This document shows positions 1 to 7,701 of a stretch of DNA of 64,000 nt, one piece after another. The notes under the pieces were generated by a model. That model was given only the letters and a program-made list of their open reading frames with translations, was not told the DNA's origin and did no database searches. This DNA comes from Hymenobacter crusticola. GTDB taxonomy: Bacteria > Bacteroidota > Bacteroidia > Cytophagales > Hymenobacteraceae. Location: NCBI RefSeq assembly GCF_002154225.1, contig NZ_MTSE01000008.1:1-64000 (forward strand), written 5' to 3'. The translations under genes and the position numbers were made by a program. Each line of letters starts with the position of its first letter. Within the stretch, counting starts at the first letter, position 1.

Positions 1-416
1 AGCCGAAGTACTCCCTGTTTGAGCGCTGGGTGGAAGATGGCCTGCTCGACTTAGTAGGGCAGGAGGGTGTGGGCTGCATCCCCTTTTCGCCGCTTGCCCA
101 GGGTATGCTCACCGATAAGTACCTGCACGGCATCCCGAATGACTCGCGCGTGGCCAAGGGAGTTGGCTTTTTGAAGGAAAGCCAACTCACCCCGGAGCGC
201 CTGCGCCAGATTGGTCAGCTCAACGACCTAGCCCAGGCACGGGGGCAAAGCCTCGCGCAAATGGCGCTGGCCTGGATCCTGAAAGATGAGCGGGTGACCT
301 CCGTGCTGATCGGCGCCAGCCGACCTGCGCAGCTACTCGACTCGCTCCGCAGCTTGGACAACACGCGGTTTGATGCAGCCAAATTGGCGCAGATAGAAGC
401 GGTTCTGAGCGCATAA
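1..416 (+). CDS. gpr: Aldo/keto reductase, C-terminal part (YghZ/Gpr-like)
   Basis: The gene enters from the left edge. The frame is open from base 3 and ends with TAA at 414-416, leaving about 137 residues. The text closely follows the C-terminal third of E. coli YghZ (L-glyceraldehyde 3-phosphate reductase): GVGCIPFSPLAQGMLTDKYL, then RGQSLAQMALAWILKDERVTS, then VLIGASRPAQL. The last of these is the NADP-binding loop near the end of AKR barrels. Such enzymes reduce small aldehydes with NADPH in the cytoplasm. The catalytic Asp/Tyr/Lys/His tetrad lies outside the window, so activity cannot be judged. Family assignment is firm; the exact substrate is inferred from similarity. Confidence 0.88.
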   Translation, partial: PKYSLFERWVEDGLLDLVGQEGVGCIPFSPLAQGMLTDKYLHGIPNDSRVAKGVGFLKESQLTPERLRQIGQLNDLAQARGQSLAQMALAWILKDERVTSVLIGASRPAQLLDSLRSLDNTRFDAAKLAQIEAVLSA

Positions 417-583
417 ACCGTTGGGCTCGCGCATTTGAGCAAAGTCCGCCGTATAATCGTGTCTAGGAAAGTGGGCTCTTTCTGAGCGACTACTTTTTCA
501 AGCCGACACTCGTTAAGAGCGTTTTTACAAGCCGACGCATCACAGACAAATATGGTTTTGTGTAGAGCTAGGCTGGCGCCGCA

Positions 584-1315
584 CTAGCGAGGGTTGTCTA
601 CCTTCTTGGCTGTGTGGCGCAGCTGCTTGTGGAGGTGGTACACCTGCTCAAACTCCCGGGGCAGGTGTCGGAGCTGGGCTTTGCTGCGGTCATCATTTTC
701 CCAGCGCACAGGTACTTCCCGGATGCGGAACCCCTGGGTGCGCGCCTTGGCCAGCACTTCCAGGTCAAACGACCAGCCATCCACCGTGCAGGCGGTAAAA
801 AGCTGCTCGGCCGCCGCGGCCGTAAACGCTTTGAAGCCGCAATGGGTATCTAGTATGCCGGGCAGCAGCAACTGCTGCACCACGCGGTTGACGAGTCGGC
901 TCCAGACCAGGCGGAACCTAGGCTGGGGCCGCGTGACCAAAGAAGAAGCTAGGTAGCGCGAGCCAATGGCAATGTCAGCTCCCTCTGCCAGCGCATGCAG
1001 CAGCTTGTCTAGCTCGGTAATGGGCGTGGAGCCATCGGCGTCGGAAAACACGCGGATGCGACCTGTGGCTGCTTGCATACCTAGGCGCACCGCGTGGCCT
1101 TTGCCCCGGTTGACGGGTGAGCGGAGAAGGCGTAGCTCGGGCCACGTGCTGGACAGGGCCATAACCAGCGCCGCCGTATCATCCGTCGATCCATCGTCGA
1201 CCACGATCAGCTCGAAGCGGGCGGGGCGAGCGGCCAGAAAGGCATACACGCGCTGCAAGGTTGGGCCCAGGCGTTGCGCTTCGTTGTAGGCCGGGACGAT
1301 CAGACTGAGCTCCAT
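584..1315 (-). CDS. Family 2 glycosyltransferase, dolichyl-phosphate glucosyltransferase-like
   Basis: A 243-residue GT-A fold glycosyltransferase. Visible motifs are SLIVPAYNE at 4-12, the nucleotide-sugar DDGSTDD at 40-46, NRGKGHAVRLGM at 69-80, the metal-binding SDADGSTP at 91-98, and DTHCGFKAF at 156-164. This set is typical of the ALG5 / dolichyl-phosphate beta-glucosyltransferase branch, which moves a sugar from UDP- or GDP-sugar to a polyprenyl phosphate. I see no clear membrane segments, so it probably works at the inner face of the membrane. The start ATG lies only 5 bases after the stop of the radical SAM gene at 1321-2283, so the two are almost certainly co-transcribed. Acceptor and sugar are unknown. 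Confidence 0.85.
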   Translation of the reverse strand: MELSLIVPAYNEAQRLGPTLQRVYAFLAARPARFELIVVDDGSTDDTAALVMALSSTWPELRLLRSPVNRGKGHAVRLGMQAATGRIRVFSDADGSTPITELDKLLHALAEGADIAIGSRYLASSLVTRPQPRFRLVWSRLVNRVVQQLLLPGILDTHCGFKAFTAAAAEQLFTACTVDGWSFDLEVLAKARTQGFRIREVPVRWENDDRSKAQLRHLPREFEQVYHLHKQLRHTAKKVDNPR

Positions 1316-1320
1316 CCAGC

Positions 1321-2283
1321 TTAGGCATGTTGCTGGCGCCGGAAACCATCCAACCGGCTACCTAGGTGAGCGTACGCAATCGGGCAACGGTCCGCACATG
1401 CTTTGCTACACTGAAACTGGCAACGGATATCTTCCACCGAGTATTCTGCCAGCGGCTTGGCCGGCGCACCAGTTTTCGGCTGGCACAGATGCACCAGGCC
1501 CGCGCCATCCACCTCGAAGTGGCGAGCCCCGGCCCGGCATTTCCATTTCTTGTTTTCGCCGCGGGCTAGCGGGAGCTGGAAATTGTCGTTGAGTAGCCGG
1601 GGCAAACGCCCTTTCAGGGCCCGGATGCGCAGGTAGGCCTGTAGGGCCTCGTCGCTCAGGGGCAAGGCTTGCCCGCTACTGTCGCGCATCAGGGAGCATT
1701 GGAAAATATAGCCGTAGCCAACCACGATGTTGGCCACGGCCTCCATCTCTTCCGGGTTACCGGAGCCTAGCACCCCGTTGACGCGCACGATAAAGCGAGC
1801 GTGTTCGCGCAGTAATTCTAGCTTGGGCTGCAGCCGACGCATGCTTTTCTCGGTCACCTCATTATCTTCCAGACTATCGCAGCTTAGTTGCATGCCAAAC
1901 AAGCCTGCCTCGTTCAGGCTCCGGATAAGCGGTGCCTTCAGCACGTGGCCGTTGGTATTAATCATCGGAATCATGCCTGCCTCGGCGATGTAACGGACCA
2001 GCTCGACGATCTGCGGATGCAGCAGGGGCTCGCCCCCGTTGAGAGTCACAAAGACGGCTTTCAGCTTCCGTAGCGCGTCTATCCGCGCTTTCAACTCCGC
2101 CAGTGGGACCGGCTTGGAGACCTTGTCGTACTCGTAGCAGTAGCCGCAGGCTAGGTTGCAGCGGCGGGTCACAACGATCTGTACCAGCACCGGCCGGTCT
2201 TTGTCCAGGGCGGCCTTGGCCAGTTTCCACAAGACCCGTTTGCGAGAAATGCGCAGCGGTTGCGCAAAGGAAGGTAGTTGCAT
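1321..2283 (-). CDS. Radical SAM protein with C-terminal cysteine cluster
   Basis: The ATG at 2283 gives 320 residues. The frame also runs back to a TTG at 2340, but those 19 residues match nothing expected. The radical SAM [4Fe-4S] motif CNLACGYC has its cysteines at 42, 46 and 49, followed by NGGEPLLHP and TNGHVL, as in SPASM/HpnH-type enzymes. The C-terminal part has further cysteines (KCRAGARHF, HLCQPKTG, QFQCSKACADRCP) that could bind auxiliary clusters. The protein would make a 5'-deoxyadenosyl radical from SAM; the substrate is unknown. The tight link to a polyprenyl-phosphate type glycosyltransferase suggests lipid or glycan modification, but this is inference only. Confidence 0.85.
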   Translation of the reverse strand: MQLPSFAQPLRISRKRVLWKLAKAALDKDRPVLVQIVVTRRCNLACGYCYEYDKVSKPVPLAELKARIDALRKLKAVFVTLNGGEPLLHPQIVELVRYIAEAGMIPMINTNGHVLKAPLIRSLNEAGLFGMQLSCDSLEDNEVTEKSMRRLQPKLELLREHARFIVRVNGVLGSGNPEEMEAVANIVVGYGYIFQCSLMRDSSGQALPLSDEALQAYLRIRALKGRLPRLLNDNFQLPLARGENKKWKCRAGARHFEVDGAGLVHLCQPKTGAPAKPLAEYSVEDIRCQFQCSKACADRCPIAYAHLGSRLDGFRRQQHA

Positions 2284-2462
2284 GCGGTAAGGATTAGGAA
2301 ATAGTGTAGCGCCCGCCACGAATGAAGCGAGGGTGAACAAGAGAGGAAATGCTTTTTGGTCCGGTAATGCGGTGAATTGTGCTTGCTGAGCAGGTCACCT
2401 TTTGCTACTGTTTCCACAAGCGCGCCGCGCCAACAACCCACCGGACTACGGCCCCGTAGGCA

Positions 2463-3158
2463 CTACTTTTTGAAGTAGGCGACGACCTCGGCTTTGTAGG
2501 AATGGCCGATAGGAATGGGCGTATTATCCAGCAAGATGACGTGCTCTGGCTGTAGTAACTTGATATGTGCGCTGGCCACAATGAAGGAGCGGTGCACCCG
2601 CACAAAATCGCTGCCCAAGGCTTCGCTCATTTCCTTCATGGTGTGGTGCAGCAGGTGCATTTTGGTAGCCGTCATGATTTTGACGTAATCCTTGGAGCCT
2701 TCCACGTAGACGATGTCGCGGTGGCGGACTCGGTGTAGTCCTTGCCGGTCTTTTACCAGCAGGTGCTTCTCGGTTTCTGGCGAGGCGGGAAGTGGGGCAG
2801 GTAGGCGCGCGATGGCCTTCAGAAACCGCTCGTAGGAAAAGGGCTTGAGTAAGTAATCCAGTACTTCTAGTTCGTACCCGTCGTAGGCGTACTCGCGGTA
2901 GGCCGTGGTTAAAATGGTTGGGGGTGGTTGCGGCAGGCCACGCAGAAACTGCACGCCCGTCACCAAGGGCATTTCAATGTCTAAAAACAACAGATCGACG
3001 GGATGCTGTACAAGGTGTTCGTGGGCTTCCAGGGCATTGCGGCAGGTTCCGGAAAGTGTCAGGCCGGGAGTCTGCCCGATGAATTGCGTGAGCACTTGGT
3101 GGGCAAGGGGCTCATCATCGACGAGCAAGCAGCGTAGGGGAGCAGTCGAGGCGGTCAT
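2463..3158 (-). CDS. LytTR-family response regulator
   Basis: A 231-residue cytoplasmic regulator. The receiver domain covers about 1-125, with acidic pocket VDDE, phospho-acceptor Asp60 in FLDIEMP, and conserved Lys in DYLLKPFSYERF. A LytTR DNA-binding domain follows (about 130-228), with KDRQGLHRVRHRDIVYVEG and FVRVHRSFIV typical of the family. LytTR domains bind paired 9-bp direct repeats about two helical turns apart. The start ATG overlaps the stop of the upstream histidine kinase by 4 bases, so the pair is translationally coupled and should work together. A repeat array with 21-bp phasing lies upstream of the operon at 4324-4400 and may be its own operator. Confidence 0.93.
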   Translation of the reverse strand: MTASTAPLRCLLVDDEPLAHQVLTQFIGQTPGLTLSGTCRNALEAHEHLVQHPVDLLFLDIEMPLVTGVQFLRGLPQPPPTILTTAYREYAYDGYELEVLDYLLKPFSYERFLKAIARLPAPLPASPETEKHLLVKDRQGLHRVRHRDIVYVEGSKDYVKIMTATKMHLLHHTMKEMSEALGSDFVRVHRSFIVASAHIKLLQPEHVILLDNTPIPIGHSYKAEVVAYFKK

Positions 3159-4273
3159 TGCGGGAGGTGCAGGATAAGCTGGGCTCGGTAGCGGCCCTGC
3201 TGCTGCGAAAGCTGCAAGGCATGGGCGCTGGGATAATACACCTGCAGACGCTGCCGAATATTCTGCAGGCCAATACCGCCGCTACGCGGTGCCAAGGTAG
3301 TCGGCGCCTCCGGGAGCATATCGTTTTCGATCGTGAAGCAAAGTTGCCCAGGCGTCGTGGTGAGGGTCGCTTCCACGCGGGCCCGATCTGAGTGGTGGTG
3401 CAGGCCGTGTTTAAAGCTATTTTCTACCAGGGGGAGCAGGAGCAGGGGAGGCACCTGCAGGGGCGAAGTGCTGCTGTCGAGGGTGGCAAACCGAATGCTT
3501 GCGTTGGGGTATTTGCGTTGTTCTAGCTCGAAATAGTTTTCCAAAAACGTCACTTCTTCCGCGAGCGGCACCGTTGCCTTACCGCTGTCGTAGAGCACGT
3601 AGCGCATCAGTTCGGAAAGGAGCAGAATAAAGCGGGGGGTGTCGGAGGAGCCAGCCAAGCTCAGGCCATAGATGCTATTGAGCGTGTTGAAGAGAAAATG
3701 CGGCTGCAATTGCGCCTTCAGTTGCTCCATTTGCAAGGCTAGGTGCTCTTTTTCCACCCGGTGCCGTTGGGCTTCCTGCTGAAAAGCCAGCCGCACAAAG
3801 GCCACGCAACTGAACGTCAGCAGATCAATAAACAGCGGACTGAGATAAGGCTGCGTGCGGGTGAGCAACTGGCTCGTGGCTTCCACATAGCCCGCGTGAT
3901 AGAACTCCGCTAGCTGGGGCGGGCTAGCCACATGCTGAAACAAGCCATGGGCCAGCACCATGTTCAACTTAATGCCCCACCACAGATACACCATCGCGCT
4001 GATGCCCAGCAGCAGATAACGACGGCGGCGGAGCAAGACCGGCACCAGTACCCGGTAATACGGCACGATATAAAGTGTAGCAGCTAGGGCAAACAAAATG
4101 AGCTGCGGATGGAGAAAGGCGGCGTGCAGGGACCGTCTGCCTAAGGCTGTGCCCTCCATCAACCGGCTGTACTTGTACAAACCTACGTACAGCACCCACA
4201 TCAGCCCCTCAAATACGAGCGGGAAGCGGCTAGGAGGGGCAGCAGGAAGGGCCGTGCGGGAGGGCGTTTGCAT
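3155..4273 (-). CDS. LytS/YehU-type sensor histidine kinase
   Basis: A 372-residue membrane kinase. Four or five hydrophobic stretches fill about 20-165. A coiled coil follows, then the His_kinase domain (PF06580 type) with phospho-accepting His192 in QPHFLFNTLNSIYGL. The ATP-binding part has PPLLLLPLVENSFKHG and GGIGLQNIRQRL. The N-terminal segment has no recognised periplasmic ligand domain, so the signal is probably sensed in or at the membrane. It ends in a 4-base overlap with the LytTR response regulator. ATG at 4273 is the only good start. Upstream lie repeats that look like a LytTR operator, which suggests autoregulation. Stimulus unknown. Confidence 0.92.
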   Translation of the reverse strand: MQTPSRTALPAAPPSRFPLVFEGLMWVLYVGLYKYSRLMEGTALGRRSLHAAFLHPQLILFALAATLYIVPYYRVLVPVLLRRRRYLLLGISAMVYLWWGIKLNMVLAHGLFQHVASPPQLAEFYHAGYVEATSQLLTRTQPYLSPLFIDLLTFSCVAFVRLAFQQEAQRHRVEKEHLALQMEQLKAQLQPHFLFNTLNSIYGLSLAGSSDTPRFILLLSELMRYVLYDSGKATVPLAEEVTFLENYFELEQRKYPNASIRFATLDSSTSPLQVPPLLLLPLVENSFKHGLHHHSDRARVEATLTTTPGQLCFTIENDMLPEAPTTLAPRSGGIGLQNIRQRLQVYYPSAHALQLSQQQGRYRAQLILHLPQ

Positions 4274-4323
4274 GGGCCCAAGTTGGTGGTTTTTCTGACC
4301 ACTGGCCCCATGGCAGTACCCGG

Positions 4324-4400
4324 TTTTCGACCAAGGAAAGGGTTTTTTCGACTAAAAAACAGGCCTACCTTATTGGTCGCTTCGGAGCGCGCTTTGGTCG
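4324..4400. promoter_or_regulatory. Candidate LytTR operator: two opposed pairs of 21-bp-spaced repeats
   Basis: Upstream of the kinase start (4273) the sequence TTTTCGACCAA at 4324-4334 recurs as TTTTCGACTAA at 4345-4355, exactly 21 bp later. Facing it, TTGGTCG occurs at 4373-4379 and again at 4394-4400, again 21 bp apart. The four sites form a symmetric array with spacings of 21, 24 and 21 bp. Known LytTR regulators (AgrA, AlgR, ComE) bind two direct repeats about 21 bp apart. The geometry is seen directly; the assignment to the adjacent LytTR regulator is inference. Confidence 0.5.
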
Positions 4401-4566
4401 AAGGAAGTTTCTCTCTCGCATGGTGCGAGCCACTGCTGTAGGGCAGTGGTCATTGCAGAAAACGGACCTTTCTCAATTCACTTCTTTTCTCTTCTAGGGC
4501 TATGCAAAGAGCTAGTTGATGAAAAGGAGTTGAACGCCTCGGCCCCCACGAGGCACATAAGAAGCG

Positions 4567-5553
4567 TCAAGAGACAGAGAATTTTTTCGGATTCTGCCCA
4601 TAATGCTTTTCAAACAGCCGACTAAAGTGGCTCAGATTGGAAAAGCCTAGCTCGTAGCCTACTTGGGCCACCGAATACCGGCCGTGCTTCAGTAAAAAGG
4701 CCGCTTCTTCCATCCTAGCTTGCTGATAGTAGCTGTAAATGGGGGTGCCAAACGTTTGCTTGAACAGCTGTTTGAGTTTGGTTTCGCTCATGGCAGCCAC
4801 GTGCGCCAACTCCCGCAGAACCGGCGGCACACTCAGGTCGCGGAGGAGGGCCTGGCGAACTTCAAGTAAGCGGGCGGCGTCGGCGCTGTTGAGGGGTTGA
4901 TGCGTCGCGTTTTCGCGCAGCGACAATTTCTGAAAAACTAAGTAGAGTAACTCCTGCACCTTGATCTGCAGGTAGAACTGGCTCAGGCTAGCCTGCAGAT
5001 CCACGGTCATCAATTTGGTGAGCAGCAACCTAGCCTCCGCGGGCATGCTCTCAAAAAACAAAAAGGAATTGCCGCGGCCCGTAATCGTTTGGAGAACCGA
5101 ATTAGGATCGCGCAGGGCTAATAACTCCGTTAGGCGGGTTGGGGTGATGGCGACTACTACGTACTGAATGCGTTGCTGAGCGGGAAAGCGAATAGTAGAG
5201 CTCAGATCGTTGGACGTAACCTGAATGGCCGACTCGGTGCGCTGAGAAAAGAGGACGGGGGGCTCTTGGTTGTACGCAATGCCGAGCGCCTGTTCGTTGT
5301 CGTAAAAAAAGATGGTAACCAGCTCATTGCCTAGCCCAGATGCTGTGCGCTCGAGCAGGAGCTCTTCTTGGAGCAGGTAGTGGTGGAGCGTGATTTTGAA
5401 ATCCGGTCCGAATGCCACTTTGCGAATAGATCCTTGTCCTAGCTTTTCGGGAATCTCTAACACCCCATTATGGATTGGGGTCTGGAGATGACGGGCGAAG
5501 TAAGTGATAAAATCAAAGTCGGGGGTGGCAGAAAAACGGAATAGCATGGCCAT
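4567..5553 (-). CDS. AraC-family transcriptional regulator
   Basis: A 328-residue DNA-binding regulator. The C-terminal 100 residues carry the two helix-turn-helix motifs of AraC/XylS proteins (ELAHVAAMSETKLKQLFKQT and YSVAQVGYELGFSNLSHFSR, ending in HYGQNPKKF). The N-terminal 220 residues form a sensing domain with no family I can name with certainty. Two Met codons, at 5553 and 5547, can serve as start. It follows the NmrA-like gene and the cupin gene on the same strand and may control them. A very long imperfect hairpin at 5564-5623 lies just ahead of its start codon. Ligand unknown. Confidence 0.9.
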   Translation of the reverse strand: MAMLFRFSATPDFDFITYFARHLQTPIHNGVLEIPEKLGQGSIRKVAFGPDFKITLHHYLLQEELLLERTASGLGNELVTIFFYDNEQALGIAYNQEPPVLFSQRTESAIQVTSNDLSSTIRFPAQQRIQYVVVAITPTRLTELLALRDPNSVLQTITGRGNSFLFFESMPAEARLLLTKLMTVDLQASLSQFYLQIKVQELLYLVFQKLSLRENATHQPLNSADAARLLEVRQALLRDLSVPPVLRELAHVAAMSETKLKQLFKQTFGTPIYSYYQQARMEEAAFLLKHGRYSVAQVGYELGFSNLSHFSRLFEKHYGQNPKKFSVS

Positions 5554-5563
5554 AAAGCTATTG

Positions 5564-5623
5564 CCTGCCTAGGTCCCTTCGCCTTCTTTATCGTGTAAAG
5601 AAAGCAAAGGGACCTAGGTAGGG
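5564..5623 (-). promoter_or_regulatory. 27-bp imperfect hairpin in the leader of the AraC gene
   Basis: Bases 5564-5590 pair with 5596-5622 across a 5-base loop, with two mismatches and one G-U pair. The stem contains CCTAGGTCCCTT and its complement. It ends about 10 bases before the first start codon of the AraC gene and more than 110 bases after the NmrA-like gene. It could terminate the upstream transcript, or fold in the AraC mRNA leader and mask ribosome entry. Confidence 0.5.
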
Positions 5624-5736
5624 TTTGACGCGGGCACTTGGGCAAGCCCGAGCGTAATCTTTCAACTTAGCCCCTAATAGGAAGTTAACCCAATGACTCC
5701 TGAATAACCGCAAGTTGCAACTTCAGCCGGCGTTGT

Positions 5737-6624
5737 TTACGCCTGCTGATACTGGTTCTTAAATTCTTCTACGAATTGTTCCAGCTTGATTTTGCCGGCG
5801 ACGTTGGCCCCGTTGGCAAAAAAATCCTGGGTCATTAGGCCGGCTCTTACCCCTTGTCCGAGTTCGGTAATAAGCCCGGCCAATTCGGCTGACAATCCAG
5901 CCGCCAGCATCCCTTGTTGCAGCTGTTCATCGGGAATAGCCGTCCAGGCCAAATCTGGCTTCCCGATGGCTGGCCCGAACAGCGCCGCAACTTCGTTGCC
6001 GGTCGCGATAGTACTGACGATGTACTTAATCTCAAACCCATTTCCTGCCCGTTGCAACTCCTCTGTCACCGCAGTTGCCACATCCTCCGGGTGCGTGAGG
6101 GCTAGCTTTATATCGCCGCCGTAGTTGTTGCCGAAGAGGTTCATGTTTTTGATCAGCGGGATGTCGCGCAAGAAGTTGACATAGAAAAAGCCCGACCGTA
6201 AGACGGTGACATTCACCCCAGCTAACTGCTGAAACAGTTGCTCGATTCGATGCACGCCTTGTACGGGGCCGGTGCCAGCTGCCGCATCCGCTCCGACGCT
6301 GCTCAGCATAACCACGCGGGGCACTTCCGCCGTCCGGATTGCCTGGGCATAGGCCTGCCCAGCCACCGCAATGTTTTGAATCAAATTGGAAGTACCCATT
6401 GCGGGCGGCACCATGGCGTACACGGCATCTGCCCCGCGGAACGCCTGGGTTAAGAAGTCCGCGTCGCTGAGCGAGCCAACGGCCGCAACGGCCCCCAGAG
6501 CCTCAATTTCGCCTTTACGGTCGGCGGTGCTGGTAATAACGGTTACGTGGTGGCCGGCGGCGAGTAGCTTTTCCACTACTGGTTTGGCCACATGGCCTAA
6601 GGAGCCTGCAGTTGTAATGTTCAT
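5737..6624 (-). CDS. NmrA-like NAD(P)-binding protein
   Basis: A 295-residue atypical short-chain dehydrogenase-like protein. It starts with a Rossmann glycine motif (TTAGSLGHVAKPVVEKLL), then ADRKGEIEALGA where NADP-binding members read the cofactor phosphate, GADAVYAMVPP at the end of beta-4, and VVMLSSVGADAA at about 105-116. The usual catalytic YxxxK of true SDRs is not evident, as in NmrA/HSCARG redox sensors and some quinone oxidoreductase-like proteins. Cytoplasmic. It lies between a cupin gene (upstream) and the AraC regulator (downstream) on one strand, a common neighbourhood for AraC-controlled stress genes. Function beyond NAD(P) binding is not predictable. Confidence 0.82.
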   Translation of the reverse strand: MNITTAGSLGHVAKPVVEKLLAAGHHVTVITSTADRKGEIEALGAVAAVGSLSDADFLTQAFRGADAVYAMVPPAMGTSNLIQNIAVAGQAYAQAIRTAEVPRVVMLSSVGADAAAGTGPVQGVHRIEQLFQQLAGVNVTVLRSGFFYVNFLRDIPLIKNMNLFGNNYGGDIKLALTHPEDVATAVTEELQRAGNGFEIKYIVSTIATGNEVAALFGPAIGKPDLAWTAIPDEQLQQGMLAAGLSAELAGLITELGQGVRAGLMTQDFFANGANVAGKIKLEQFVEEFKNQYQQA

Positions 6625-6763
6625 AATTTTTGGTTGAGTTGGTCGGCGGTCCTATCAGGAATCTTGTGTTAGCCACTAGGGCCTACCGAAAAGTGAGAGA
6701 GTCCAAAAAAAAGCAAGCACGCGCTTCGCCCAGTTGCGCCAGCGGCGTTACCCAGCAGCAGGT

Positions 6764-7264
6764 TTACTGCAGATAGTCCGGCGGAAATACTTGTTGCCCG
6801 TACTTTTCCGCCAGGGTCTGTAGTTTTTTCAGGGAGGCTTCTGCTAGGGGTGGGGGCGGGAGGAACTGGCCGGCGGCAACAGGTTTGCCAATCTCGGTGA
6901 AGAACATTTCCAAACCGGCGGGCACCACAGTGCACAGCAAATGAGCGGTTTGCTGAGTCTTGTTGCGAAAGCAGTGAACCACGCCGCCTTTGGGAATACG
7001 GACGAAGGCACCTTGAGTCGCCACGTAGGTACCAAACTCAGACTTGACTTCAATCTCCCCATCCAGCACATAGAAGGACTCCTCAAAGGCCGCGTGGGCG
7101 TGCGGACCCGGGCCGCCCCCGGGGGGAATTAGCATGTCGATAATAGCGAAGGCGCCGGCTGTGTCTTCACCGCTGACTAGGATGCGGTAGGTGTCTCCCA
7201 CCACCGAAATAGTTTTCCCCTCTCCCGGGGCTAGTGCAACTGGGCGCTTGCTGTGCTGTTCCAT
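6764..7264 (-). CDS. Cupin-domain protein
   Basis: ATG at 7264 gives 166 residues; the open frame reaches further back only through a TTG. One cupin barrel is present. Cupin motif 1 reads GPHAHAAFEESFYVLDGEIEV, with the metal-binding His, His and Glu. Motif 2 reads IPKGGVVHCFRN, with the last ligand His. Single-domain cupins of this kind bind Fe, Mn or Zn and act as dioxygenases, isomerases or small-molecule sensors. There is no signal peptide, so it is cytoplasmic. It sits 139 bp upstream of the NmrA-like gene on the same strand. Substrate unknown. Confidence 0.85.
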   Translation of the reverse strand: MEQHSKRPVALAPGEGKTISVVGDTYRILVSGEDTAGAFAIIDMLIPPGGGPGPHAHAAFEESFYVLDGEIEVKSEFGTYVATQGAFVRIPKGGVVHCFRNKTQQTAHLLCTVVPAGLEMFFTEIGKPVAAGQFLPPPPLAEASLKKLQTLAEKYGQQVFPPDYLQ

Positions 7265-7701
7265 TGGGCTCGATAAAATGTGCTCCAAAGGTCCGTAGGC
7301 ATTAGGGCGGAAAATAGCCTGATAAGACCGTAAATCAGTCCAATCAGACCAACCTAGCTTCGCTAGGGCATCTCATCCTGCGCTTGATGGCGTTGTGCAA
7401 GGTGCCGTCATCTGCGGTGTTCCAATGGCAGGACTCTCATTTATAGAAACTAAAAGGTTATGAAAGCCAACAGTGGATGTTTCTACCTGTATAATTCAAT
7501 GCGATAACCCTTCAGAGGCAAAGCCGACACATTTGCCTGAATACATGGTGCCTCCCTTCTTAGCCAAGCCAAAAGGGCTATTGTCCAAGTTACAGAAACA
7601 AAACATACGCTGCTCATAATGGCAACCTGCTAGCAGCAGCACGGGCCTACCTGCTGGTGCAGATAGGCCCGTGCTGAAAGGTACTGTGTCGTTAACAAAC
7701 A
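7265..7701. other. Intergenic region without a supported gene
   Basis: This stretch of 437 bases separates the cupin gene from the AztD-like lipoprotein gene, both on the minus strand. It holds a perfect 12-bp hairpin at 7638-7675 next to the lipoprotein stop. A 68-codon minus-strand frame (7496-7702) runs through the hairpin, has no recognisable domain, and abuts the preceding stop. I do not accept it as a gene. Confidence 0.6.
7638..7675 (-). terminator. Hairpin after the AztD-like gene
   Basis: AGCACGGGCCTA at 7638-7649 is perfectly complementary to TAGGCCCGTGCT at 7664-7675, with a 14-base loop. It begins 27 bases after the stop of the minus-strand lipoprotein gene. No U-run follows, so it may act as a weak terminator or as an mRNA-stabilising stem. 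Confidence 0.6.
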
